A stretch of DNA of 64,000 nt from Actinomadura sp. NAK00032 (GCF_013364275.1 NZ_CP054932.1:7068001-7132000), one strand, 5' to 3'. Shown: positions 47,052 to 56,063, counted from the first letter of the stretch. Notes: generated from the letters alone by a model not told the origin. Numbers and translations: made by a program.

Positions 47052-48716
47052 TCAGTCGCGGGTGAGCTTGCGGTGCGTCACCCGGTGGGGGCGGGCGGCG
47101 TCCGCGCCCAGGCGCTCGATCTTGTTCTTCTCGTAGTCGGCGAAGTTGCCCTCGAACCAGAACCAGTTCGAGCCCTCCTCCCACGCGAGGATGTGGGTGG
47201 CGATGCGGTCCAGGAACCACCGGTCGTGCGAGGTGATCACGGCGCAGCCGGGGAATTCGAGCAGCGCGTTCTCCAGGCTGGACAGGGTCTCGGTGTCCAG
47301 GTCGTTGGTCGGCTCGTCCAGCAGCAGGACGTTACCGCCCAGCTTGAGGGTCAGCGCCAGGTTAAGGCGGTTGCGCTCGCCACCCGACAGGACGCCCGCG
47401 GGCTTCTGCTGGTCGGGGCCCTTGAACCCGAACGCCGCGACGTAGGCGCGGGACGGCATCTCGACCTGGCCGACGTTGATGTGGTCCAGACCGTCCGAGA
47501 CGACCTGCCACACCGTCTTCTTGGGGTCGATGCCGCCGCGGCCCTGGTCGACATAGGAGACCTTGACGGTCTCGCCGAGCCGCAGCGTGCCGGCGTCCGG
47601 CTGCTCCTCGCCGACGATCATGCGGAAGAGCGTCGTCTTGCCGACGCCGTTCGGGCCGATGACGCCGACGATGCCGTTCGGGGGCAGGTTGAACGACAGG
47701 TCGTCCATCAGCAGCCGGTCCTCGAAGCCCTTGGTGAGCTTGTCGGCCACGATGACCGTGTTGCCGAGGCGCGGGCCCGGCGGGATCTGGATCTCCTCGA
47801 AGTCCAGCTTGCGGGTCTTGGCGGCCTCCGCCGCCATCTCCTCGTAGCGCTCCAGGCGGGCCTTGCTCTTGGTCTGCCGCGCCTTCGGGTTCGAGCGGAC
47901 CCACTCCAGCTCGTCCTCCAGGCGCTTCTTGCGCTTGGCGTCCTTGTTGCCCTCGACCTTGAGGCGCTCGGCCTTCTTCTCCAGGTAGACGGAGTAGTTG
48001 CCCTCGTAGGGGTAGCAGCGGCCCCGGTCGAGCTCGAGAATCCAGGTGGCGACGTTGTCGAGGAAGTACCGGTCGTGCGTGACGGCCAGGACGGTGCCCT
48101 CGTACTTGGCGAGGAACTGCTCCAGCCACTGCACGCTCTCGGCGTCCAGGTGGTTGGTGGGCTCGTCCAGCAGCAGCAGGTCGGGCGCTTCGAGCAGGAG
48201 CTTGCACAGCGCGACGCGCCGGCGCTCACCGCCCGACAGCTTGGTGACGTCGGCGTCCGGCGGCGGGCAGCGCAGCGCGTCCATCGCCTGCTCGAGCTGG
48301 CTGTCGAGGTCCCACGCGTTGCGGTGGTCGAGCTGCTCCTGGAGCTTGCCCATCTCCTCCATCAGCGCGTCGGAGTAGTCCGTCGCCATCTTCTCGGCGA
48401 TCTCGTTGAACCGGTCGACCATCGCCTTGGTCTCGGCGACGCCCTCCTGCACGTTCCCGAGGACGTCCTTCTCCTCGTTCAGCGGCGGCTCCTGCTGGAG
48501 CATGCCGACGGTGAACCCCGGCATCAGGCGCGCGTCGCCGTTGGAGGGCTGTTCCAGACCGGCCATCATCCGCAGCAGCGTCGACTTACCGGTGCCGTTC
48601 GGCCCCAGGACGCCGATCTTCGCGCCCGGAAGGAAATGCAGGGTGACGTCGTCGAGGACGACCTTGTCGCCATGTGCCTTGCGCACACGCTGCATCGTGT
48701 AGATGTACTCGGCCAT
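47052..48716 (-). CDS. ettA: Energy-dependent translational throttle protein EttA (ABC-F)
   Basis: This 554-residue protein has two ABC ATPase domains and no membrane segment. Walker A motifs are GPNGTGKST (about residue 39) and GPNGVGKTT (about 356); signatures are LSGGERRRVAL and LSGGERNRLNL. Between them lies the Lys/Arg-rich P-site tRNA interaction motif (about 240-300). EttA binds the ribosomal E site and gates entry to elongation according to the ATP/ADP ratio. The length and PtIM arm distinguish it from antibiotic-resistance ABC-F proteins. Confidence 0.94.
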   Translation of the reverse strand: MAEYIYTMQRVRKAHGDKVVLDDVTLHFLPGAKIGVLGPNGTGKSTLLRMMAGLEQPSNGDARLMPGFTVGMLQQEPPLNEEKDVLGNVQEGVAETKAMVDRFNEIAEKMATDYSDALMEEMGKLQEQLDHRNAWDLDSQLEQAMDALRCPPPDADVTKLSGGERRRVALCKLLLEAPDLLLLDEPTNHLDAESVQWLEQFLAKYEGTVLAVTHDRYFLDNVATWILELDRGRCYPYEGNYSVYLEKKAERLKVEGNKDAKRKKRLEDELEWVRSNPKARQTKSKARLERYEEMAAEAAKTRKLDFEEIQIPPGPRLGNTVIVADKLTKGFEDRLLMDDLSFNLPPNGIVGVIGPNGVGKTTLFRMIVGEEQPDAGTLRLGETVKVSYVDQGRGGIDPKKTVWQVVSDGLDHINVGQVEMPSRAYVAAFGFKGPDQQKPAGVLSGGERNRLNLALTLKLGGNVLLLDEPTNDLDTETLSSLENALLEFPGCAVITSHDRWFLDRIATHILAWEEGSNWFWFEGNFADYEKNKIERLGADAARPHRVTHRKLTRD

Positions 48717-48782
48717 ATCCTCAAGCCTAGAGGGTCCTGGGACCGCTTCGTCGCCCTCCGGCGCCGACCGCCCCGGGCGGGC

Positions 48783-50072
48783 TCAGCCGCCCGCTGCCTT
48801 GGGCCCCTCCAGTGCGGGGAGGCAGACGCGGTCGCGGCCGGACGACTTGGCGCGGTACAGGGCCAGATCGGCGGCGGCGAGCAGCTCCAGAAGGTCTTGG
48901 CCGTGGGTGCGGAAGAGGGCGACGCCCACGGAGACCGTGACCGTGACCGTGCCCTCCTCGGCCGGCACCGCGAGCCGGCGGACCCGGCCGCGGAGCCGCT
49001 CCGCGACCCGGCACGCCTCCACGGTGTCGGCGCCCGGCAGCAGCACCACGAACTCCTCGCCGCCGAACCTCCCCACCACGTCGTAGTCGCGCAGCTGGTG
49101 GCACAGGGTGCTCGCAACCCCCACCAGCACCTGGTCGCCGATCAGGTGGCCGTGGGTGTCGTTGACCCGCTTGAAATGGTCGATGTCGATCAGGAGCAGG
49201 GCGACGGCGTCGTGGGTGCGCTGCGCCCTGGACAGCTCGGTGTCGGCCTCCCGCTGCCAGGCCGACGCGTTCAGCAGGCCCGTCTTCGCGTCCGTCCGCG
49301 CGGCGGCCTGGAGCTGCTGGTGCATCATGCTGCGCTGCAGCAGCATCACGGGGGGCAGCGCCAGCAGGAGCAGCCCCAGCGACAGGGCGCTGGTGATCGC
49401 CACGATGACGCCCACGCAGAGCTCGACCACGTCCAGCAGCAGGCTCTCGCGGTTCCACAGGACGTCCCGCCAGCGGCTCTCGGGGTTCGCCGCGTGCGCC
49501 GCGACCGCGACGATCGCCGTGTTCACCACGGTGAACAGCGCCGCGCAGCCGACGGCCGCCGGGATGCCCGGGTACGACTCGACGACCCACTCGGGCGCCC
49601 CCTCCAGCGGTTCGGGCACCACCAGGTGGAACACCTCGGACGCGCACGCCCCGGCGATGCCGAGCGCACCGGCGACGATCGCCCGCCGGTAGATCAGCGT
49701 GCGGCGCACCCGGAACTGCAGCAGCGCCTGCAGCGGCACGGGAAGCAGCAGCGCGTACAGCGGCGGCAGCAGCAGCGCCACCGGCAGCCACCACGCCGAC
49801 AGCAGGTCGCGCGCGACACCGGCCGGCATGCCGAGCCGCCGGGTCGCCTCGATGCACATGGCCCCGCACGCCAGCAGGGCCGCGAACGTCACCAGGTCGC
49901 CGCCCCGGTACGGGGTCTCCACCAGCCCGGCGACGACGAGCCCGAGGTGGACGGCGACGACCACCGGCACGTAGACCACGAGCAGGGACGGACGCCCCGG
50001 TCGTACCCGGCGCCCGGGCTTGCCGGCCAGCTCCCCACCATGGTCCTCGGCGGACGACTGCACTGCCGTCAT
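48783..50072 (-). CDS. Membrane diguanylate cyclase (GGDEF)
   Basis: This 429-residue protein has an N-terminal membrane sensor of about six to eight helices (about residues 30-255) and a C-terminal GGDEF domain. The active-site loop reads GGEEF (about residue 336), consistent with cyclase activity. An RxxD inhibitory c-di-GMP site (RDYD) stands five residues before it. RTDAKTGLLN opens the catalytic domain. No EAL domain is attached. The start has GGGGGAAGG immediately upstream, and a BldD-like box lies 19 bases further on. Confidence 0.92.
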   Translation of the reverse strand: MTAVQSSAEDHGGELAGKPGRRVRPGRPSLLVVYVPVVVAVHLGLVVAGLVETPYRGGDLVTFAALLACGAMCIEATRRLGMPAGVARDLLSAWWLPVALLLPPLYALLLPVPLQALLQFRVRRTLIYRRAIVAGALGIAGACASEVFHLVVPEPLEGAPEWVVESYPGIPAAVGCAALFTVVNTAIVAVAAHAANPESRWRDVLWNRESLLLDVVELCVGVIVAITSALSLGLLLLALPPVMLLQRSMMHQQLQAAARTDAKTGLLNASAWQREADTELSRAQRTHDAVALLLIDIDHFKRVNDTHGHLIGDQVLVGVASTLCHQLRDYDVVGRFGGEEFVVLLPGADTVEACRVAERLRGRVRRLAVPAEEGTVTVTVSVGVALFRTHGQDLLELLAAADLALYRAKSSGRDRVCLPALEGPKAAGG

Positions 50073-50090
50073 CCTTCCCCCTTACGCGCA

Positions 50091-50103
50091 TCACGTTGTG
50101 TAA
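50091..50103. promoter_or_regulatory. BldD-like box at the diguanylate cyclase promoter
   Basis: TCAC-GTTGT-GTAA fits the BldD consensus TNAC-N5-GTNA exactly, and the central T and following G fit the extended form. BldD is the c-di-GMP-responsive developmental regulator of actinomycetes, and diguanylate cyclase genes are among its known targets. The site lies 19-31 bases upstream of the start codon. A short motif like this can arise by chance. Confidence 0.45.
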
Positions 50104-50286
50104 CACGATAGTTGCAACGTGTGCGGAACGGGCGTGAAACAGGTACGTTCGGGAAGGCACATGCGGGTGACCGTTCCGGGCACCGGCATCAGGGCCCGCG
50201 GAATCGCGGTGCTCAGCACATCCTGAGGGGGAAATCGTCATGCGCGGCATTTCCTGGATCTGACCAGGCCGCAAAACCCCGACGGC

Positions 50287-50327
50287 GCGGGGGCGCCGAC
50301 CGGCGACCACGCCGGCCACGCCCCCGC
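50287..50327 (-). terminator. Hairpin terminator downstream of ssb
   Basis: GCGGGGGCG pairs with CGCCCCCGC (50287-50295 with 50319-50327), and an inner CCGGC/GCCGG stem sits in its loop. Read on the minus strand, GGGGTTTTG follows soon after, which suits termination of the long cob-dynamin-ssb run. Confidence 0.6.
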
Positions 50328-50511
50328 TCCCCCCAGCCGAACCCCGCAAAGGCGCTGGCGGCGCCGAACCACGCGTCCCGAGCCCGTGGGATACGCCAAC
50401 GGCTACGCCCTGAGCGTGGCGTTCGAACGACTGCGCGGCACATGCCCGAGCGTCCACCGGAACCCGGAACCGGCGCGGCGAGCCGGCTGAGGCCCGACCG
50501 GCGGGCGGGGG

Positions 50512-50976
50512 TCAGGCGGCTTTGGGTTCTTCCTCGTCGGTGGGGGCTGTCAGGGCCCATTGGTCGGCGGCCTCGCGGGCCAGCTGGCGGTCTTCGTCGG
50601 TGAGGGGGCCGCTGCGCTGGGCGGGGCGGTAGTCGACGGTGCCCCGGTTCAGGTCGGGGCCGAGGGTGAGGGCCTCCACCTCGGCGGAGAAGCGCCACTG
50701 GTCGGCGCGTTCGTACTGCCGGATGCGCAGGCGGCCGGTGAGCAGGACGGGGGTGCCGCGCTGCAGTTCGGACGCGTTGACGTTCTCGGCGAGGTTGCGC
50801 CAGCAGTTGACGGTCACGAAGAGGGAGTCGTCGTCCTGCCACTGGTTGGTCTGGCGGTCGAAGCGGCGGGGCGTGCAGCCGACGCGCAGGGAGAGGTAGG
50901 GGGTTCCGTTCGCGGTGACGGCGTAGTGCGGTTCGGCGGCGACCCAGCCGGTGATGGTGACGTGTGCCTCGTTCAC
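50512..50976 (-). CDS. ssb: Single-stranded DNA-binding protein (SsbB-like paralogue)
   Basis: From the GTG at 50976 (GGAGG five bases upstream) the protein has 154 residues with one OB fold (about residues 4-105). VTITGWVAAEPHY and PYLSLRVGCTPRRFD open it, and LFVTVNCWRNLAENV carries the DNA-contacting aromatic. The C-terminus ends EEEPKAA with no acidic DDDIPF-type tip, the tip that recruits partner proteins in housekeeping SSBs. It therefore resembles the shorter SsbB paralogue of streptomycetes, which has been linked to chromosome segregation in spores. It lies 85 bases after the second dynamin-like gene. Confidence 0.88.
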   Translation of the reverse strand: MNEAHVTITGWVAAEPHYAVTANGTPYLSLRVGCTPRRFDRQTNQWQDDDSLFVTVNCWRNLAENVNASELQRGTPVLLTGRLRIRQYERADQWRFSAEVEALTLGPDLNRGTVDYRPAQRSGPLTDEDRQLAREAADQWALTAPTDEEEPKAA

Positions 50977-51061
50977 TGCGTCCTCCGTTGTTCTCGGTTT
51001 ACGAGTCAACGGTGGCGCGGCGGCCGCGCGGCGGGCAGCGCCTCGCGGAACTGTGGATAAC

Positions 51062-52780
51062 TCAGCCGAGGGCGACGTCCACGTCCTTGCGGAAGCGGGC
51101 GTAGACGTCCAGGTCGTCCTCGATGGGCTCGATGACCTTCTCGAACGCGACGTGCTCGATGCCCTGCCGCATGTGGTGCTCCATCTTCTCGCCGTGTTTG
51201 GCGGACGACAGCGCGACCAGGTTGCGGCACGCGGACGCCGTGAGCCAGCCCATGCCGAGCGTGCACACGACCAGGACGGCCACGTAGGGGATCAGGCCCG
51301 CCTGGCCGATGAGGCCGGACGGGTCGTCGCCGCCGGCGCCCAGCAGCCCGTAGGCGACGAGGAAGCCGATCCAGACCACACTGAGGACGGCGACCAGGAT
51401 CAAGAAGTACTGCCAGGTCTTCACCAGCCACCACCAGCGCGGAACCGTGTTGAAGCTGGGCAGTGCCGCCTTCAGCGACTCGCCGAGCGCCTCGGGGATC
51501 TCGGTGGCGTGGGCGCGGGCCGCAGCCCGGACGGAGCGCCCCCAGTGGGTGGGGAGGTCGGGGGTCAGGCCCTCGGTGACGCTCTGGAGCGCGTTGTCCA
51601 CGTCGCCCTGCTGGGCGCCGACCGGGCCGGTGAAGGCGTTGCGGAGCTCCTCGCGCAGCTCGGTGAGCCGCATCCGGCGCAGCGGGTCGGAGCGCAGGCG
51701 GGCGATCATGGCGGTGACGGGCCAGCCGACGAAGTCGGCGGCGCGCAGTTCGTAGGCGCTCTCCATCGCCTCGGCGACGGCGGGCGCGCCGGCGGCGTCG
51801 GTGAAGGCCTGGATCAACTCGGTGCGGCGGCCCTCGTCGACGGTGGTCGGCGGCTCGGCGTCGAGGCGGTAGGCGGTGAACCGCTCGGCGACCCGGTCGA
51901 CGTCGGCGGACAGGCGCTCGGTGCGGGCGCGGCGCGCGGCGACGGTGTCGATGAGGACGTCCCGGAACCCGTGCACGCCGTCGGCGGCGACCGCGGACGT
52001 GGTCACGATGCGGGGGTCGGCGAGGCCCTCGGCCTCCAGGAGGCGGCGCAGGTCGGCGACGCAGTCGTCGATCTCGTGCGGGGCGAGCCGGTCGACCTGG
52101 TTGAGGACGATCAGCGTGACGCCGGTGTGCCGGGCGAACGGGACGATGTAGTTGCGGTGCAGGGCGGCGTCGGCGTACTTCTGCGGGTCGACGACCCAGA
52201 CCAGCAGGTCGGCGATGGTGACGAACCGGTCGACCTCGGCGCGGTGCACGGCCTGGATGGAGTCGTGGTCGGGCAGGTCGATCAGCACGAGGCCCTGCAT
52301 GCCGGCGTCGGCGCGCTCCAGGTCGAGGGCGCTGGCGCGGGCGTAGCGGTGCCGCTTGTCGACGTCGAGCCAGTCGAGCAGCGGCCCGGCGCCGTCCAGC
52401 CCCCAGACGCAGGAGTGGGCCTTGGACGTCATCGGGCGGCGCATGCCGGTGGGTGAGAGTTCGAGCCCGCAGATCGCGTTGAACAGGGAGGACTTGCCGC
52501 TGCCGGTGCCGCCGGCGAGGGTCACCACGGTGTGGTCGCCCGACAGCCGCAGCCGCTGCCCGGCCCGGTCGAGCAGCGCGCCCGTGTCGTCCAGGACGGG
52601 CTGGTCGAGCCGCCCGAACCCGCTCTGGACGAGCCGGTCGAGGGCGTTGAGCCGGTCCACCAGCGCGGGCGGCCCGGCGGGCGCGGGCGCGGGCGCGGCG
52701 GGGGCCGGCCCGGCCGCGTCGGCGAGCGGGATCCCGCCGGTGCCGGCCGGCGAGTTCGCGGGGAGGGCCGAGGTGGTCAT
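51062..52780 (-). CDS. Dynamin-like GTPase, membrane-anchored (DynB-like)
   Basis: This 572-residue protein has an Ala/Pro-rich leader and a GTPase domain with P-loop GGTGSGKSS (about residues 90-98), switch II DLPDHDS and an intact G4 motif NQVD. A helical stalk follows, with two membrane helices near the C-terminus (WQYFLILVAVLSVVWIGF at about 450 and IPYVAVLVVCTLGMGW at about 495). It overlaps the upstream GTPase gene by 4 bases. The pair matches actinobacterial dynamins of the DynA/DynB type, which stabilise sporulation septa in Streptomyces. Confidence 0.83.
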   Translation of the reverse strand: MTTSALPANSPAGTGGIPLADAAGPAPAAPAPAPAGPPALVDRLNALDRLVQSGFGRLDQPVLDDTGALLDRAGQRLRLSGDHTVVTLAGGTGSGKSSLFNAICGLELSPTGMRRPMTSKAHSCVWGLDGAGPLLDWLDVDKRHRYARASALDLERADAGMQGLVLIDLPDHDSIQAVHRAEVDRFVTIADLLVWVVDPQKYADAALHRNYIVPFARHTGVTLIVLNQVDRLAPHEIDDCVADLRRLLEAEGLADPRIVTTSAVAADGVHGFRDVLIDTVAARRARTERLSADVDRVAERFTAYRLDAEPPTTVDEGRRTELIQAFTDAAGAPAVAEAMESAYELRAADFVGWPVTAMIARLRSDPLRRMRLTELREELRNAFTGPVGAQQGDVDNALQSVTEGLTPDLPTHWGRSVRAAARAHATEIPEALGESLKAALPSFNTVPRWWWLVKTWQYFLILVAVLSVVWIGFLVAYGLLGAGGDDPSGLIGQAGLIPYVAVLVVCTLGMGWLTASACRNLVALSSAKHGEKMEHHMRQGIEHVAFEKVIEPIEDDLDVYARFRKDVDVALG

Positions 52781-54720
52781 CGGGCGACCTCGAGGTTGTA
52801 GGTGGCCTGGTACAGCTGGACGGGGACGGTCTCGTCGGGGATGCCCGCGGAGTCGAGCACCTGCCCGAACCTGATGGCCTCCTCGTCGAACAGCATCCCG
52901 ATGCGGCTGCGCAGGTCGGCGCGGGCCTTGGCGCCCATGCCGCGCAGCGACTCGGCGCCGAACAGCGCCTTCAGCAGCCGCTGCGGGACGGCGCTGTTGC
53001 CGCCCTCGACGGCCACGTCGGACGTGCCGTAGCCGAGCAGGCCGATCATCAGGACGAGCGAGACGGCCTCGGTGTCGAACGAGACCAGCTTCGCGACCGA
53101 GCGCTTGGTGACGCCCTCGGTGCGGATCAGCTCCTGGACGTGGTCCTGCCAGGAGCTGACGGCCCGGGTGACGCGCCGCGACAGCTCCGGGGAGACGTGG
53201 GCGAGGTCGGCGTCGGTCCCGGCGAGGACCTGCCGCCCGGCGGGGTGGTCGCGCCAGCGGGCGAGGACCTGCTCGGCCCCGTGCTCGGCGGACGACATGA
53301 TCAGCGATTCGAGCCCGCTGCGCAGCGCGGCCTTGAGCGCCCGGACGCGGGCCGGGCTGCGGCGCCCCGCCCGGCGGCCCGCGGCCCGGCCGCGCCGGGA
53401 CCGCTGGACGTGCAGGGCCTTCAGCAGGTCGCCGGTGCCGGCGAAGTCCTGCCAGCGGGCGAGGACCTCGCCGCGCAGCAGGGAGCCGTTGCGGGTGGCC
53501 TCGTCCAGTTCGGCGAGGGCGGTGCCGTAGCCGGCCTCGACCTCGCGGGCCAGCTCGGCGCGCTGCCCGACCTGCGCCTCGACGTGCCGGGCGACCTCGG
53601 GGACGCGGGTGCGGAGGCTGTCCAGGACGGCGGCGAGGGTGTCGCTGATGACGATCTCGCGGTCCTCGGCGTCCTCGGCGACGCCGGTCAGCCAGCCGCG
53701 GATGTCCTCGACGGTCTCCTCGGGGAGCCGGCTGTTCTCGATGCGGGTCTCGGGGATGGTGAAGCGCTGCGCGTCGCCGACCTCGTGCTCGTCCAGCATC
53801 TCGCCGAAGTGCTCGACGACCTCGGCGCCGGCGCCGTCGGGGACCCGGGACAGCACGACGCCGATCGTGGCGCCGTTCTCCTTGGCGCGCTGGAGCATCT
53901 GCCACACCTGGGCGTCGGCGTACCGGGCGGCGGTGGTGACGCACAGCCACAGGTCGGCGGCGGCCATCAACTTGGTGGCGAACTCGTAGTGGTCCTCGAA
54001 GACGGAGTCGAAGTCGGGGCTGTCGAGCAGGGCGAGGCCGGGCGGCAGGACGTCGCTGCCGATGATGACCAGCTGGTCGCCGGCGATGGCGTCGGGCGCG
54101 GGGCCGCGCACGCGTCCCATGCCGGGCAGCATCGGCCCCTCCATGAACCACTCCGTGTGGTCGGGGTGGCAGACGAGGATGGGGCTGCTGGTGGTGGGGC
54201 GCAGCACGCCGGTGGCGCTCACACGGGCGCCGACGAGCGTGTTGACCAGGGTGGACTTGCCGGCGCCGGTCGATCCGCCGAGGACCACCAGCAGCGGCGC
54301 GCCGGCGGCCTGGATGCGCGGGAGGACGTAGTCCTCCAGCTGGCCGCGCAGCTCGTCGCGGGCCTCGCGGGCCTCCTCGACGCCGGGGACGTCCAGCAGC
54401 AGGTCGAACGCGCCGAGCTGCGCGCGGAGCGCGGTCAGGGCGCGGATCAGCTCGCCCTGCCGGACCGTCCCGCCGCCGGTCCGGGGGGCGGCGCGGCGGC
54501 GGCCCTTGCCCTTCGCCCTGGCGGGCGGGGCGACCTGCTCCAGTGCGTCGGCTTCGGGGGCGGCGGGGGTCGTGGGGGGCTCTGGGGTCTCGGGGGCGTC
54601 CTTGTCGGGCACGGCGTCCTTCTCGGGCACGGCGTTGTCGGGCGCGGAGTCCTCGATTCCGCGTCCCTGGCCGGCGGCCTCCTCGTCGTGGACCGCGCTT
54701 CGCTCTGCCGGGGGTGTCAC
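52777..54720 (-). CDS. Dynamin-like GTPase (DynA-like)
   Basis: The GTG start overlaps the cobA stop (GTGA) and gives 647 residues. A disordered acidic N-terminus of about 85 residues precedes the GTPase domain, with P-loop GGSTGAGKST (148-157) and switch II DSPDFDS. The expected G4 N/TKxD is replaced by SRVPD, so base recognition may be altered. A long helical region follows, with one hydrophobic stretch near VSLVLMIGLLGYG (about 580). It forms a gene pair with the membrane-anchored GTPase downstream. No other gene for its start is plausible: upstream codons belong to cobA. Confidence 0.82.
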   Translation of the reverse strand: MTPPAERSAVHDEEAAGQGRGIEDSAPDNAVPEKDAVPDKDAPETPEPPTTPAAPEADALEQVAPPARAKGKGRRRAAPRTGGGTVRQGELIRALTALRAQLGAFDLLLDVPGVEEAREARDELRGQLEDYVLPRIQAAGAPLLVVLGGSTGAGKSTLVNTLVGARVSATGVLRPTTSSPILVCHPDHTEWFMEGPMLPGMGRVRGPAPDAIAGDQLVIIGSDVLPPGLALLDSPDFDSVFEDHYEFATKLMAAADLWLCVTTAARYADAQVWQMLQRAKENGATIGVVLSRVPDGAGAEVVEHFGEMLDEHEVGDAQRFTIPETRIENSRLPEETVEDIRGWLTGVAEDAEDREIVISDTLAAVLDSLRTRVPEVARHVEAQVGQRAELAREVEAGYGTALAELDEATRNGSLLRGEVLARWQDFAGTGDLLKALHVQRSRRGRAAGRRAGRRSPARVRALKAALRSGLESLIMSSAEHGAEQVLARWRDHPAGRQVLAGTDADLAHVSPELSRRVTRAVSSWQDHVQELIRTEGVTKRSVAKLVSFDTEAVSLVLMIGLLGYGTSDVAVEGGNSAVPQRLLKALFGAESLRGMGAKARADLRSRIGMLFDEEAIRFGQVLDSAGIPDETVPVQLYQATYNLEVAR

Positions 54721-55955
54721 GGATCCCGTCCCATGTCCGCTCGAATCATGTCGATCTCTCGTGCCACGGTGACCACGTCGCCGACCACCACGATCGCCGG
54801 GGGCCTGACCTCGGCGTCGGCCATCGCGCCGGCCACCGTGCCCAGCGTCGCCGTCAGCGACCGCTGGGCGGGGAGCGTGCCGTCCTGTACCACGGCCACC
54901 GGCGTGTCGGACGATCGACCATAGCGCATGAGGGCCGCTGCGATGAGCGCCATCCGCTCCACCGCCATGAGCAGGACGATCGTGCCCCGCGCGCGCCCCA
55001 GCCCGGCCCAGTCGACGGTGGAGTCGGGGTGGTCCGGCGGGACGTGCGCGGAGACGACGTGGAACTCCTGCGACACCCCCCGGTGGGTGACCGGGATGCC
55101 CGCGGCGGACGGCACGGCGACCGCGCTGGTGATGCCGGGGACGACCGTGACGGGCACGCCGTGGCGGGCGCAGTACAGGGCCTCCTCGCCGCCGCGCCCG
55201 AACACGAACGGGTCGCCGCCCTTCAGCCGGACGACGAAGCGCCCGGCCCGCGCGTGCTCGACGAGGTACTCGTTGATGCGGTCCTGGGTGACGGTGCGGC
55301 CGTAGGGGATCTTCGCCGCGTCGATCACCTCGACGTCGGCGGCCAGCTCGTCCAGCAGGCCGCCGGGGGCGAGCCGGTCGGTGACGACGACGTCGGCCAT
55401 GGCGAGCAGCTGCCGCCCGCGCACGGTGATCAGCCCGGGGTCGCCGGGGCCGCCGCCGACGAGCGCGACGCCGGCGGGCTTGCGCCGGGAGTGCCGGGAT
55501 TCCAGGGCGCCGTCGCGCAGCCCCTCCACCACGGCGTCGCGGATGCCCGCGGCGCGGCGGGGGTCGCCGCCGAGCAGCACCCCCACGGTCGCGTCGCCCG
55601 CGTGCCCGCTGGCGGGCGTCCAGGCCGGGGACGACTCGGCGTCGTCGGCCCGCACCGCCCAGATCCGCTTGGCGTCGGCCTCGGCGACCACGTCCCCGTT
55701 GACCGCCGCGTCGTCGGTGACGGCCTGCACGAGCCAGGCGCCGGCGCAGTCGCCGCGCTTGTAGGGCCGCTGATGCCAGGTGATCCGGCCGCGTTCGGCG
55801 AGCCCTTCGAGGGTGGCGGTGACGTGCGGCGACACGAGGACGACCGCGGCGCCCGCGTCCAGCAGCGCGGGCACGCGGCGCTGGGCGACCCGGCCCCCGC
55901 CGACGACGAGGACGCGTCGCCCGCCGAGTCGCAGGCCTAGCAGGTACGGGGGCAC
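54717..55955 (-). CDS. cobA: Uroporphyrinogen-III C-methyltransferase with precorrin-2 dehydrogenase domain
   Basis: This 412-residue bifunctional protein starts at a GTG (MPPYLLGLRLGGRRV). The N-terminal 150 residues form a CysG/Met8-type NAD-binding domain (VLVVGGGRVAQRR). The rest is the SUMT methyltransferase (VGGGPGDPGLIT, RLKGGDPFVFGRGGEE). It makes precorrin-2 and may oxidise it towards sirohydrochlorin, a branch point for cobalamin and sirohaem. The stop overlaps the first dynamin-like gene by 4 bases. A 185-base gap separates it from cobT, so it may have its own promoter. Confidence 0.92.
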   Translation of the reverse strand: MPPYLLGLRLGGRRVLVVGGGRVAQRRVPALLDAGAAVVLVSPHVTATLEGLAERGRITWHQRPYKRGDCAGAWLVQAVTDDAAVNGDVVAEADAKRIWAVRADDAESSPAWTPASGHAGDATVGVLLGGDPRRAAGIRDAVVEGLRDGALESRHSRRKPAGVALVGGGPGDPGLITVRGRQLLAMADVVVTDRLAPGGLLDELAADVEVIDAAKIPYGRTVTQDRINEYLVEHARAGRFVVRLKGGDPFVFGRGGEEALYCARHGVPVTVVPGITSAVAVPSAAGIPVTHRGVSQEFHVVSAHVPPDHPDSTVDWAGLGRARGTIVLLMAVERMALIAAALMRYGRSSDTPVAVVQDGTLPAQRSLTATLGTVAGAMADAEVRPPAIVVVGDVVTVAREIDMIRADMGRDP

Positions 55956-56046
55956 GTGATGGTTCTCTCGGTCGGGTGCGGTGGGCGGCTGACGTGCGGT
56001 TCGTTCGACGTGGGCGACGCTTGCGGACGACGGTGACCGGCAAGTT

Positions 56047-56063
56047 CCTTTGTTGAATAAAGG
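56047..56063. promoter_or_regulatory. Inverted repeat upstream of cobA
   Basis: CCTTT-GTTGAAT-AAAGG is a 5-7-5 inverted repeat about 92-108 bases upstream of the cobA start, in an unusually AT-rich stretch. It could be an operator. I looked for a cobalamin-riboswitch B12 box in this gap and did not find one. Confidence 0.35.

Larger units (their letters stand above)
50073..50511. other. Intergenic region between ssb and the diguanylate cyclase
   Basis: This 439-base gap holds the cyclase promoter region with a BldD-like box and a long dyad (CACGTTG at 50092-50098 with CAACGTG at 50115-50121). It also holds a hairpin terminator for the ssb transcript. On the plus strand are two tiny frames with good ribosome sites: 50161-50226 (21 codons, MRVTVPGTG...) and 50240-50263 (MRGISWI). 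They lead into no plus-strand gene, so I do not call them. Confidence 0.5.
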
